Positions 1 to 11,636 of a stretch of 64,000 bases of DNA are shown piece by piece (position 1 is the stretch's first letter; each line of letters begins with the position of its first letter). A program made the position numbers and the translations under genes. Origin of the DNA: Terebella lapidaria. Its lineage: Eukaryota > Annelida > Polychaeta > Terebellida > Terebellidae. The stretch spans positions 25,171,462 through 25,235,461 of the forward strand of contig OX424557.1 of NCBI GenBank assembly GCA_949152475.1. Reading direction: 5' to 3'. The notes below the pieces were generated by a model. It was not told the DNA's origin. It ran no database searches and was given only the letters and a program-made list of their open reading frames with translations.

Positions 1-960
1 GTTAATGATACGATGCAGTTAAAATTACAGACAGCATGATGCATAATTATTAATCACTTGTAAACAATAAGTGACACGACGATGACTTTTTTTTCATCAA
101 CGAATGTTTTTAATATCTACAATAATAGCAATAATAACTGTAGTTTTTATATTTGATGCTTTTCCATCTGTAACATGCTTGAAGAACTTTGCCAGTCACA
201 TGAACATAACATGTATATACAGCTTTAAATCTACATGATTTTTCTTGGAATTGTTAATACATTTCACCAACACTGTTGAGGCTATAGTTATCGTTGGGCA
301 AACTACATTAAAATAATATATTTCACGTGTAGATTTAGTCCATTGTAACGAAATACTTCAGATAAACATGAATGAATGTAAATCGATTTTTACTCAGGTG
401 TCAAATTAGCCCATAAGCGAGAACTCGAATCCCATGTCGTTTGTAGTTGGACAATATTTTATTCCGAGAAAACATATGACGTGATTGAAACAACAGCATA
501 TAAATCCCCATATGTGCTCTCGGAGGCTTCCTAACACACATCATTTCTTCTTGTTTATTCTAATAGAGATACAGTTAGACCTGGATAAATGGGAAAACAA
601 GTGGAATATAAACTGGTACTCCGTAACCTCAATTATTTTATTTCGAACGGATGAATTCTTTCATGAAAATCCACATCACGTTGCCTGGAGTGTCGCGTGT
701 AGTTTTCATTTAGATATGGATCGTGAAAAATGTCTTTGTAGGTCAAATAGGAACGACTCGGGAGCAGAGTCGGTCATGGAGGTTATTATTTTATCAAACA
801 CCGACGTAAAAAAAATCACGTGATCGTTCTGTGAGTGACACGAGTTTCCAGGAATGTGAAATATGATCAAGTTAATCCATGTAATATGCTTGGCCAACCC
901 AAGCATCGGATTCGTTGTTTGGCATTAGATATTGGGCTGTCACAAATGTATAAGAATTGT
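1..960. repeat. Diverged copy of the local block-repeat family, cut by window edge
   Basis: The first 75 bases align by eye with 4181-4250, 6395-6460 and 11801-11890 (shared pattern: GATGCAGTTA, a nearby ATTACAG, later a TTAATCACTTG). The part from about 740 to 930 aligns with 4975-5145 and 7190-7350: a GTAGGTCAA start, the AAACACCGACG stretch, an AATCACGTG box, GTGAGTGACACGAG, and a TTGTTTGGCATT. I therefore read the stretch as one old copy of the repeat seen more completely at 4-5.6 kb and 6.2-7.8 kb. Short open frames on both strands look fortuitous. No gene is supported. Confidence 0.6.
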
Positions 961-1381
961 ATGTGATCAACACTCTATCACTACCATTTGAAATAAAATA
1001 CAAAAACAAGAAGACTATTACAGGAAGATAGAGTACATAGGGAATCAGTTCTAATGTTCCATTTGTTACAGAAACTTGAACATAATGTCAAATGTCGACT
1101 GCAATCTTGGATGTACATTTCTGATTTGTAGTCATAGATTTATTCCTGGTTTCGTTCGATCGGCAATGAAGTTATTTGAAGCGAACCAATATCGGTTCAT
1201 ACTAGGTGCAATGTTCACCACACATGGCATCCAAATATGATAACTTATGCTAGCCACATGAATTTTGCTAAATTATTTTTTTTTAACTTGCGACACAACA
1301 GATACATTTGGATTATTTTGTAATCCTTCTTGATTGGACGATGGGTGCAAAGTAAAATACATTCACATCCATAATGATTTT
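961..1381. other. Unassigned AT-rich stretch
   Basis: No coding signature, RNA gene or terminal repeat was recognised here. It leads directly into the 831-bp tandem duplication, whose left breakpoint sits at a GATAG pentamer. Confidence 0.5.
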
Positions 1382-2212
1382 GATAGTGATACAAAAATAG
1401 TGATGGTGCTGCAAGCATTGAAATCAATGTGTCTAAAAATATTTCTGATGCATAATAATGTCTCCAACTTGTTATAATTGTATAACTGTATATTACGGGA
1501 GATAAACACAGAATATTAATGATCCATAACCAACTGAGATCAATCCACATAGTTAATAAAATGGTAGTATATGAAGGTTATTGGTGTTCTGAAAAATACT
1601 AAATGCACAAAATATAATAACAAAAAATTACCATCAGCTTTCCTTGTTATGGAAATATCTGACTCTTTTGATTATCGATTATCCGTGATTAAATTAACTT
1701 CTAATGTAAGTATCAAGCTATTACACAAATGTAACCAGATTTTGTTGATGCACAAGCAAATCTAAAATACGACATTTTGGAATGGAAACAAAACCCCTCC
1801 GATAAAGGACTATTAATTCACGGGTAGGGCCCAATTCAACCACAGGCTAAAATGTTTCAATCTATGATTTATCGTCAAATGTCCCAAAAGGGGATATTAC
1901 ATTTGTGACATCACACACATAATTAGCTGAATGCATGATGCTCACTGATCAGCTGATTGGCTAATTTAAGTGGTAGATTTGTAGCTTGACAAAACTGCAC
2001 CATGATGAAAATGTAAACAAACAGCTGTCATTTGACAAAGTATGGAAAATAACTTAAAGTTGGAATCAATTTTAAAATCAGCCAAATTTAGCATTCTTGT
2101 CTGTCACGCAAACTTGAAAGTACATCTCGAGATAGTCGGGAATATACAGGAAAATGCACAGTTCGACAACAGATACTTAGAAAATTGCCGTTAATCGTGC
2201 ATGAAAACAGTG
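1382..2212. repeat. 831-bp tandem duplication, copy 1
   Basis: Copy 1 of a two-copy head-to-tail duplication with a period of exactly 831 bases. I compared it line by line with 2213-3043 and saw no difference, including a 64-codon open frame at 1571-1765 that recurs unchanged at 2402-2596. That frame resembles nothing I know, and its identity simply follows from the duplication. The breakpoint shows GATAG microhomology: GATAGTGAT starts both copies, while the sequence after copy 2 is GATAGAGAA. Such identity means either a very recent event or an assembly duplication. Confidence 0.9.
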
Positions 2213-3043
2213 GATAGTGATACAAAAATAGTGATGGTGCTGCAAGCATTGAAATCAATGTGTCTAAAAATATTTCTGATGCATAATAATGTCTCCAACT
2301 TGTTATAATTGTATAACTGTATATTACGGGAGATAAACACAGAATATTAATGATCCATAACCAACTGAGATCAATCCACATAGTTAATAAAATGGTAGTA
2401 TATGAAGGTTATTGGTGTTCTGAAAAATACTAAATGCACAAAATATAATAACAAAAAATTACCATCAGCTTTCCTTGTTATGGAAATATCTGACTCTTTT
2501 GATTATCGATTATCCGTGATTAAATTAACTTCTAATGTAAGTATCAAGCTATTACACAAATGTAACCAGATTTTGTTGATGCACAAGCAAATCTAAAATA
2601 CGACATTTTGGAATGGAAACAAAACCCCTCCGATAAAGGACTATTAATTCACGGGTAGGGCCCAATTCAACCACAGGCTAAAATGTTTCAATCTATGATT
2701 TATCGTCAAATGTCCCAAAAGGGGATATTACATTTGTGACATCACACACATAATTAGCTGAATGCATGATGCTCACTGATCAGCTGATTGGCTAATTTAA
2801 GTGGTAGATTTGTAGCTTGACAAAACTGCACCATGATGAAAATGTAAACAAACAGCTGTCATTTGACAAAGTATGGAAAATAACTTAAAGTTGGAATCAA
2901 TTTTAAAATCAGCCAAATTTAGCATTCTTGTCTGTCACGCAAACTTGAAAGTACATCTCGAGATAGTCGGGAATATACAGGAAAATGCACAGTTCGACAA
3001 CAGATACTTAGAAAATTGCCGTTAATCGTGCATGAAAACAGTG
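2213..3043. repeat. 831-bp tandem duplication, copy 2
   Basis: Second, apparently identical copy of 1382-2212. Its last 160 bases (from about 2887) also form the beginning of the larger block that recurs at 5787, so the tandem duplication took in the left edge of an older repeat. Confidence 0.9.
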
Positions 3044-5593
3044 GATAGAGAATGATCGGCCTGTCTACATTGCCGGTTGCTACAGTATCTAGACAAATAG
3101 CAATGACGTCATGAGACTGTGTGTAGAACTCGCCCTCAAGGCGAGGGCTTCGAGGAAAAATTTGATGCGAGATTGACTGGCCCGAGTTTGAATCTTGATT
3201 TGGCAACTCAATTTAGGCACGTCATACACATTTTCAGACCCGAATTCTTTCGATTTCTCATTCTATAGACAAAACAAAACTACTGCAGAATAAATACATT
3301 TTGTCAATTCTGAAAGTTATTATAGCTTTAAAACTCATTCTGTCAGTTGGGCCTAAAAAAATTAATTTTCTGTTTCTCGTCCTCCTATTTTTGCAAAACT
3401 GGGTAGGGAGGGACTTTTTATTTTTTATTTTTCATTTTTTATTTTGCAAAAAATACCGTCCTCAGACTTTTGAATTGAAATCATGTGTAACACATGACTT
3501 TAATGATTTCATTTCTAGAGGCTTGATTTATTTGGGCTTGAAACCTTTTGGCCGGGCACATTGGCACTACTGGTGTGCCATCATTAAAGCAGTCAGCACA
3601 GACAGGATGATTCTGTGTACTAGTATTATTATTATCTAAAACCGTCAGTTGATAATATATTTCAATGATGATTAATTGTTGAGAACTGTTCTATCAGTTA
3701 AAATGTCCTTTGAAATATAACATGAGGAATATAGTAAATCAATTCTTGACCACCATTGTATATGTATTATTACATGCACGTAACCACATAGAATTACTGT
3801 TTTTGAAAACTGGTAGCGTCTTTGTCTCATTTGGCGGAGGGTGAAAACAAGGAGGTAAGTTAAATATATGCCTAAGTTGCATGCTGTGATTCGGATTCTC
3901 GATCATTCACTATCCTGAAAATAGGGGCGGGAACACTTTTTATTTTTTATTTGAGAATCGCAAATAAAAAAATCCGGGAGGCTGCTTTTGAACACTGGCG
4001 GGCGGGACGAGAAACAGAAAATTAATTTTTTAGGCCTTATTATTCTATTTTATTGTTCTACTCTTAGAAATGCAACACTGAAACGCACACCTAGAAGAAA
4101 CATACATTATCAAGGCTTTTCATCATTAGACCTTCCTAAAATGCAGCTTGTCACATTCTTCATAAGCTCACCTACGCGAATTTTGATGACACGATGCAGT
4201 TAGAATTACAGAGGGATTGATGCATCCAGTGACCTGAAAAAACCCCCCACAAAATGTAGCCGTCAATGGTGATTATTCACTAGCTCCTGAATAGGAAAAT
4301 CGCACCGGGACAACAGATATAATTTAGAATAATTGGCAGATATGTGTTTTTGGAAGTGATTGCTCAGGGTTTGTTTCATACTTTTTCAGATTATTACATT
4401 GGGTCAGTGAATGATTTGTAACATGGCTTTCCATGGACTATTGCTCATTACAACATACATGTTCACAGATATGTTATCTACGTGGTTTCCTCTGAGCTGA
4501 TTCAATGCATGTCATCATATCTGGAAACACTGAAGGTAACGTTTGGAAAACAGTATTTTGATAATATGCCATCTGTTGTGATGAAATGCACATAAATAAA
4601 TGTAAGGATAGAACGGGAGGGCGTTTTTTTTTCACAAGCCCCTGACCACCAACAAAAACAGAAATGATATGATGAAGCCACCATTCAAATATAAGTCAAT
4701 AAATATTGAAATATAAACAAACCCGCCAAAATAATATAACCAAATTAACACTGTCGTCACGAGGGGTGGGTAGTGCATAAAATATATAAGTACATTAGTA
4801 TATGCTTCTACTCTACATCTGATGGACTCCTGTGAGATTGAGTGGAGACTACTATCCCGAAACATTCATTGAATTATCACAATATATAAGACAATATATG
4901 GCTTATATAAGCCCACGAAAATGATGATATTACATCGTTACATAAACATGTTTTTGTATCCTATAAAATATGCTTTTGTAGGTCAAGTTGAATGGAGAAA
5001 AGTCAGTCATGGACGTAATTAAACACCGACGGAGCGAAAATCACGTGGCAGTTCTGTGAGTGACACGAGCTTCCAAGATCGTGGAGTATGACCAATTTAA
5101 GCCATGAGGTGTGGAAGCATCAGAGACCTTGTTTGGCATTGGATATACTGTACTTGATTTAGTATGTCATGGATACCAATATGTCTTAACAAATTCGAAA
5201 TTGTATTTGTATGTACTCAACAACAGGGCAGTTCACTTCATTTACCGATCTATCAGTATTTTTAATAAGAGAAAACAGTGCTGGTTAAAGCCTGGACACT
5301 GCAACAGGAATTTACTCATACACATCGGATGTTCACTTCTTATACGTATCTGATATATACACATTATATGAATCTGATATACACACATTGTGTCGATTTG
5401 GAGTCGGAAGGCATAGTCGGTGTAAATTAAGTAAACATGTTTATTTTGAAGTAATATATAACTCGAACATCAAATAAAATTTGTTGTTTTTGGTGCAGAC
5501 TCTGAAATTCTATGTTGGAGCTGCAAATTAATATTGAGGTAGATTGCCAACTTTTCATAATTTGATGAAAAATTGCGGCATGATACCCAATTA
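2887..5593. repeat. Large repeat block, copy A (contains a MITE)
   Basis: This block aligns with 5787-7761. Between 2887 and 3346 the offset is 2900 bases; from 4037 onward it is about 2210. The difference equals the MITE at 3350-4036 plus its target duplication, present only here. Both copies start near AAAGTTGGAATC and end near GATACCCAATTA. Near the end (5540-5580) is a fragment of the foldback family seen at 8.1 kb (TAGATTGCCAACTTTTCA). Open frames within it, such as one at 4502-4684 on the minus strand, recur in copy B and are not recognised as genes. Confidence 0.8.
3350..4036. mobile_element. Harbinger-like MITE, 687 bp, with empty site in paralogue
   Basis: Seen: both ends carry inverted repeats of about 32 bp starting GGCCTAAAAAA, with TTAATTTTCTGTTTCTCGTC inside. 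The right flank is TTA (4037-4039) and the left is TTG (3347-3349). The paralogous block at 6240-6260 lacks the element and has a single TTA at the join, so the insertion duplicated three bases and one copy has since changed. Known: a 3-bp TWA target and ends beginning GG(G)CC are typical of PIF/Harbinger elements. There is no transposase frame, so it is non-autonomous. Subterminal DNA is T-rich on the left and A-rich on the right. Confidence 0.8.
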
Positions 5594-5786
5594 AGACACA
5601 CAAAATTCAGAGTTGATACAGTGATCCAACACAAAACTATGGCCAAAAAGCGTGTTTCACTGATACATGATCTTGACTTCAGGATATTCTTAAAAACTAC
5701 TAATTACAGACAGAACGCTAAAAGAAACAAAAGTAGCGTTTTCCAGACAGCTGGGGTTTTTCAGTTGTTGAAACAATTCCCATTAA

Positions 5787-7761
5787 AGTTGGAATCACTT
5801 TTAAAATCAGCCAAATTTAACATTCTTGTTTGTCACGCAAACTTGAAAGTACATCTCGAGATATTCGGGAATATACAGGAAATATGCACAGTTCGACAAC
5901 AGATACTTAGAAAATTGCCGTTAATCGTGCATGAAAACAGTGGATCGAGAATGATCGGCCTGTCTACATTGCCGGTTGCTACAGTATCTAGACAAATAGC
6001 AATGACGTCATGAGACTGTGTGTAGAACTCGCCCTCAAGGCGGGCCGCTTTGAGGAAGAATTTGATGCAAGATTGACTGGCCCGAGTTTGAATCTTGATT
6101 TGGCAACTCAATTTAGGCACGTAATACACATTTTCAGACCCGAATTTTTACGATTTCTCATTCTATAGACAAAACAAAACTACTGCAGAATAAATACATT
6201 TTGTCAATTCTAGAAGTGATTATAGCTTTAAAACTCATTCTGTCAGTTATTATTCTATTTTATTGTTCTACTTTTAGAAATGCAACACTGAAACGCACAC
6301 CTAGAAGAAACATACATTATCAAGGCTTTTCATCATTAGACCTTCCTAAAATGCAGCTTGTCACATTCTTCATAAGCTCACCTACGCGAATTTTGATGAC
6401 ACGATGCAGTTAGAATTACAGAGGGATTGATGCATCCAGTGACCTGAAAAAAACCCCCACAAAATGTAGCCGTCAATGGTGATTATTCACTAGCTCCTGA
6501 ATAGGAAAATCGCACCGGGACAACAGATATAATTTAGAATAATTGGCAGATATGTGTTTTTGGAAGTGATTGCTCAGGGTTTGTTTCATACTTTTTCAGA
6601 TTATTACATTGGGTCAGTGAATGATTTGTAACATGGCTTTCCATGGACTATTGCTCATTACAACATACATGTTCACAGATATGTTATCTACGTGGTTTCC
6701 TCTGAGCTGATTCAATGCATGTCATCATATCTGGAAACACTGAAGGTAACGTTTGGTAAACAGTATTTTGATAATATGCCATCTGTTGTGATGAAATGCA
6801 CATAAATAAATGTAAGGATAGAACGGGAGGGCGTTTTTTTTTCACAAGCCCCTGACCACCAACAAAAACAGAAATGATATGATGAAGCCACCATTTACAT
6901 ATAAGTGAATAAATATTGAAATATAAACAAACCCGCCAAAAAAATATAACCAAATTAACACTGTCGTCACGAGGGGTGGCAGTGCATAAAATATATAAGT
7001 ATATTAGTATATGCTTCTACTCTACATCTGATGGGACTCCTGTGAGATTTGAGTGGTGACTACTATCCCGAAACATTCATTGAATTATCACAATATATAA
7101 GACAATATATGGCTTATATAAGCCCACGAAAATGATAATATTACATCGTTACATAAACATGTATTTGTATCCTATAAAATATGCTTTTGTAGGTCAAGTT
7201 GAATGGAGAAAAGTCGGTCATGGACGTGATTAAACACCGACGGAGCAAAAATCACGTGGCAGTTCTGTGAGTGATACGAGCTTCCAAGGTCGTGGAGTAT
7301 GACCAATTTAAGCCATGAGGTGTGGAAGCATCAGAGACCTTGTTTGGCATTGGATATATTGTACTTGATTTAGTATGTCATGGATTCCAATATGTCTTAA
7401 CAAATTCGAAATTGTATTTGTATGTACTCAACAACAGCGCAGTTCACTTCATTTACCGATCGATCAGTGTATTTAATAAGAGAAAACAGTGCTGACTGAA
7501 GCCTGGACACTGCAACAGGAATTTATTCATACACGTCAGATGTTATCTGCTTATATGTACCTGATATAAACACATTGTGTTGATTTGGAGTCGGAAGGCA
7601 TAATCGGTGTATATTAAATAAATATGTTTATTTTGAAGTAATATATAACTCCAACATCGAATAAAAGTTGTTGTTCTTTGTGCAGACTCTGAAATTCCAT
7701 GTTGGGGCTGAAACTTAATATTGGGGTAGATTGCCTACTTTTCATTTGTGGCATGATACCC
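5787..7761. repeat. Large repeat block, copy B (empty site)
   Basis: Paralogue of copy A without the MITE; CTGTCAG runs straight into TTATTATTC at about 6246. Apart from scattered substitutions and small indels the two copies align throughout. A TGACGTCA palindrome occurs at 6003-6010 and at the equivalent place in copy A (about 3103-3110). The terminal 60 bases hold another fragment of the foldback family (GGGGTAGATTGCC near 7720). Confidence 0.8.
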
Positions 7762-7789
7762 AATTACAAAACTAAATCTCTATAGTCTC

Positions 7790-8030
7790 TAAACTGCTGC
7801 GACAAGGATATGTTATACCAAGACTTATAGCTGCGTTTAAGAAATTTTATGGACGTCATCATGATTTGGTTGATGCATATAACAAATCCATGTCTGCCAT
7901 GCAACTAGACCTATTTTCGTGTTAATTTTGGGGAATTCATGACGGGTGCCACTAATGGGGCAGGAAATGCTCACTATTTCCGGAACACCTGATTTAATCT
8001 CCTAATGGCCATTTTGGGGGGTTAATGAGT
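7790..8030 (+). mobile_element. 3' end of a broken RT-bearing retroelement
   Basis: The plus strand from about 7800 to 7925 reads as the C-terminal tail of a reverse-transcriptase polyprotein (KLLRQGYV, then KKFYGRHHDLVDAYN), followed by the conserved non-coding tail GGGGCAGGAAATGCTCA ... GGAACACCTGATTT. The same tail occurs inverted at about 62495-62530 and in part near 35190. The RT type is the one with LYDKR-DFNF-IVNFPF, widespread in invertebrate genomes. I do not assign a superfamily, since no terminal repeats are visible. Only a 3' stub remains, a fossil. Confidence 0.65.
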
Positions 8031-8137
8031 TTCCCTGTCATTTTTGTTTTCTCTCACCTCGTATACCTGATATGACTTCCTGTCCCCGGACTATGAGATT
8101 GGATTATGGACCCTGTTTTGTTTGCTCGGAATACTTA

Positions 8138-8704
8138 TACTCGGATTTTTCTAACTCGTTTACACTGTTTTTCGCTAATATTTTTGTGATGCTTAACGCT
8201 ATCGTTTTATAACTTGGCATGCTTCACCTAGGAGTCAAACGGCAATTTTCTACCAACTTTCAGACAGCTATCGCAAAAATTGAAAAAGTTGGCAATCTAC
8301 CCCAATGTTAAATTTAGCCCTATTATTTAATTTCTGGACCCGCACACAATTTTGTGCATTTGCTCGGTTTTGTAGCGGAGTAATGTTTCAAAATCAACAT
8401 GTTTGACTGAGTACATCCCAGTGTTTCTTCTGGTTCAAAGTTACAAGAATATTTCGAATCCTGATGGATGTAAACAGGACAAATTCCTCGAAAATGCTCA
8501 GATTCTCGAGATCCCGTTTTGGGCTGAAATTTAACATTGAGGTAGATTGCCAACTTTTTCAATTTTCGCGACAGCTGTCTGAAATTTGGTAGAAAATTGC
8601 CGTTTGACTCCTAGGTGAAGTATGCCAAGTTATAGAACGATAGCATTCACCATCACAAAAATATTACCGAAAAACAGTGTAAACGAGTTAGAAAAATCCG
8701 AGTA
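8138..8704. mobile_element. Long-arm foldback element F1 (TA-flanked), 567 bp
   Basis: Two inverted arms of about 185 bases (8138-8322 and 8520-8704) enclose a centre of about 200 bases. Ends read TACTCGGATTTTTC and its complement, each flanked by TA (8136-8137, 8705-8706), consistent with a TA target. Arms share GAGTCAAACGGCAATTTTCT and GGCAATCTACC. The centre on the minus strand holds a 79-codon open frame (8323-8562, starting MKKLAIY) that is also open at 57241-57480. No transposase is visible, so it is a non-autonomous, hairpin-forming element, possibly of Tc1/mariner type on target choice alone. Confidence 0.75.
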
Positions 8705-8706
8705 TA

Positions 8707-9769
8707 ATAGTGGGTATTGATTCCACGTCTATTCCAGCCAGAAAAAAATTTGAATTTTTTTTTGGATTTATGAGAATTTTCGGCACTTTTTTCGTCCAGA
8801 ATGGAATTTTTTCGGTGACCTTGAATTTTACCTTGATGAACTTGAAAGGTCAAAATGGCCACTTTTGTCGAACATTTAAATCAGATTTGGAATTTCAATA
8901 TTACTACTACTAACGGTATTTGAATTTTAGCAGCGGAGCGCTCAAGGCCGAGAGGCCTCTTGTTTTTCCCGTGACCATTTTTTTTTTCCAATTAATGCAT
9001 TAGGTTAAAAACTTGTTGCGAGGCTGTCCACTGCTCATTACAACATATGTACATATTTCAGTTTCGTGATTTCCTCACAGGAGATTCAATACATGACAAA
9101 TTCAATACACGGAGCTGAAAATGCTATAAATTAAGCTTGAAAATTATACGGATGTTATATCACATGTAGATTGTGTTTGTCGTGATGAACAACACAATTT
9201 TAAAATAAGTGTAACCATCCGAACCCCCCACCATCACAAAGGTGAGAGAAAACAACACCTATACTCTAACTTTTCACCGAATTTCAGACTTTTATCGCGA
9301 AAATTGAAAAAAATCTATCAAATCTAAACATCGATGACACTGATGTGAAATACTTCATTCTTAGATACCGAAACTAGTGTATACTGGTATATACGCATAA
9401 AATAAGCAATATTTGTTTCTTTTTTGGAAGTGTATATTCTATGCCAACCGATACAATTCTACAAGAAGAAATAAAGTAATCACAATATATTCAGACTTCA
9501 AATATGTTGAACCACTGCCGAAAAAACATTATGGTTAGGGTATCGATTATTCCAATAATTTCTTATTAACTACTATGACTCACATAAATACTCAGAGATT
9601 GAAATCATCGAGTTCAAGTCAGGAGCACATATTGCCTGATTGTATCGTTCACAATATCGCTGAATACCGATATTTGATATTTAGAGCTGTTCATTTATGA
9701 GTATAATAATATGTGTATATTATACACATATGGAGCTTGGTTGAGTGCAATATCACTTTTCACGACACT
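8707..9769. other. Non-genic stretch with hairpins and repeat fragments
   Basis: Contains an AT-rich segment with open frames on both strands (8653-8913) that looks like repeat DNA. A GGCC-GAGA-GGCC hairpin within 8943-8961 follows. A fragment of the foldback family lies near 9278-9325 (TTCAGACTTTTATCGCGAAA). A perfect palindrome sits at 9709-9731. No coding gene is supported. Confidence 0.45.
9709..9731. repeat. Perfect 10-bp-arm palindrome
   Basis: ATATGTGTAT and its exact complement are separated by three bases. It lies about 40 bases left of the older diverged half-unit (9770-10250). Whether it is a breakpoint hairpin or chance in AT-rich DNA cannot be decided from the sequence. Confidence 0.6.
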
Positions 9770-10250
9770 TCGGAAAATTATTTGGGACGAGGTGCTACTC
9801 CTGATTCTTGTATCAAGAGAAATATTCGTCATTGGCCTAAACTAGGATTTTGAAATGTTCATAAAATCATGACATGTGACCGTATCATACGACTTATACA
9901 CAACCCACAGGTAACATAACAATGTATACTCTTGTTGGGGGTGAAATCGAAGGCTTTCTTCCAGGCACGTGTTCATTCTTACTTTGAGTTTGAATAGGTT
10001 GATCATATTATGTAATTTTAGTGAAGTAAAGTCATATGGTTTGAAACAATGTTTATCTTTTTTATGTAATTGTTTCAATATAAGTTTTGCCAACAACGAA
10101 TACATGGATATTGGCATGCCCTCAAAACGTGTCCCGCACAATGAGGCTTGCCAAAAAAATATTCCACCAATAAAACAAAATATCACGTTCATTAATATGC
10201 GCATGAACATTTATATACTCTATACACATTCATAATTTGTCATCTCAAAC
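9770..10250. repeat. Older, diverged right half of the 2.74-kb array unit
   Basis: Aligns by eye, with many substitutions and small gaps, to 19455-19890. Shared landmarks are GGCC(T/C)AAACTAG, CCACAGGTAACAT, ACATGGATATT, a GCATGCCCTCA, AATAAAACAAAATA and a final TACTC(T)ATACACAT(T/A)CATAATTT. Unlike the array copies it continues past the unit boundary in the same way as the right flank of copy 3, showing what the unit end looked like before tandem duplication. Confidence 0.65.
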
Positions 10251-11636
10251 TGCAATAGTAATGTGAAGGGGTTTCTTGGGGTTCCTTTTTCCCCCACAAA
10301 ATTCACCATCCGTTGGCCATAAGAGGTTAACAATTAATGCTTACAGCGTCTGTACACTTCTGGTAACCGTCTTCAATCTGTTTCAAATAAGCTAATCATA
10401 TAGAGTTTCTACCCTTTTAAAATTTCGAGGATAGTATTAAATATTATGAACAATATTGAAATTCCAAGCATAATATCAAATTGCGTAAATATCACTCTTA
10501 TCGGCAAAAGGATTTGGGTTTTGCTCGATTTCAGCCAAGGTAATATTGAGTAGTTTCTATGAGTATTACAAAAGAAGTATCTGTCTTCAGCATTACATAT
10601 TATGTGTACCAGTAACCAAAACTAATACACAAAATATTCATGATATCTAGCCCGTTAATTGCATGGTCGTTGTTTCTTCTACTCGCACAAGTTCTGACTA
10701 GTTGGGGATAATCACCTTCCTGACTAGTTATATGACATTGTTTAAGGCACATGTACCAACTGCTCATTACATTTTACTGGATATATGCCTAGAATATATA
10801 GATGTATAACACATCGGAATTCATTCCATCTGAATGGATAAGACAAATAACAGTTTGGACACCCATTCAAATTGCATGTAGGGTTATAAAATCGAGATTA
10901 TTTGAAAAATGGGATAAAGTACGCACGCTTCACCAGAACTTGCACCAGCAAAAAAATCGTACCGGTAGTTTGTGGTATAAACATGATAAAAGCTATCTGT
11001 TAATAAATGAAGTACTAAACTGTAAGAATTGAGTTTTCCGTACCCACAAATGTTTATGAAAAAAATCCTCAGAATATTGGGCCATTGGGGTTCTGGAAGC
11101 CTAGTTATCACTTGTGAGTTTTTATGATCATAAAGGTACCTATTTACAAAATGTAAATCGTAATCACCAACCATACCATCAGCGCATTCCGTTTTAATGA
11201 TATCTGACAGTTGTTGTTTTTGTATCATTGATTAGCAGTGTTCATAATAACATACATGTCACGGTGGTTCCCAAATTATCCTACCACGACCTTGAGTAAC
11301 AATCTCGGCAGTCGTCCTCATCAGCTGCAGTAGAGCAATCTTCTCCAATCTGCCAGCGAGTGAGGAATAATTAGAAATAACACCAATAACATTGTATAAT
11401 TACCGCGGATATCGAACAACAAATTATCGTTTTTCATTTGAAAAGGTCCCGTTTTATTGCAATATATCGTGAAAACCCGCGAATATGGATAGCTCTAACG
11501 TTCATATGGTGTTGAATCCGGTAAAATTAGGAGTTCCAAAAAAGAAATATGTTTCCCGGGGCGATATGAACAGAAATGGATGGCGCGATGAAATCTGAAT
11601 AATCCTATGTGCTCCAGGCTTTGAATACATGTATCT
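10251..11636. other. Unassigned AT-rich stretch
   Basis: Open frames of 76 and 114 codons on opposite strands overlap at 10802-11228, show no recognisable domain, and are probably fortuitous. No RNA gene or terminal repeat was seen. The left breakpoint of the tandem array is at its right edge. Confidence 0.45.

Noticed and set aside
1571-1765. 64-codon frame conserved perfectly with 2402-2596, considered as a small gene family
   Set aside because: Perfect identity extends over the whole 831-bp unit including non-coding sequence, so it reflects duplication, not selection.
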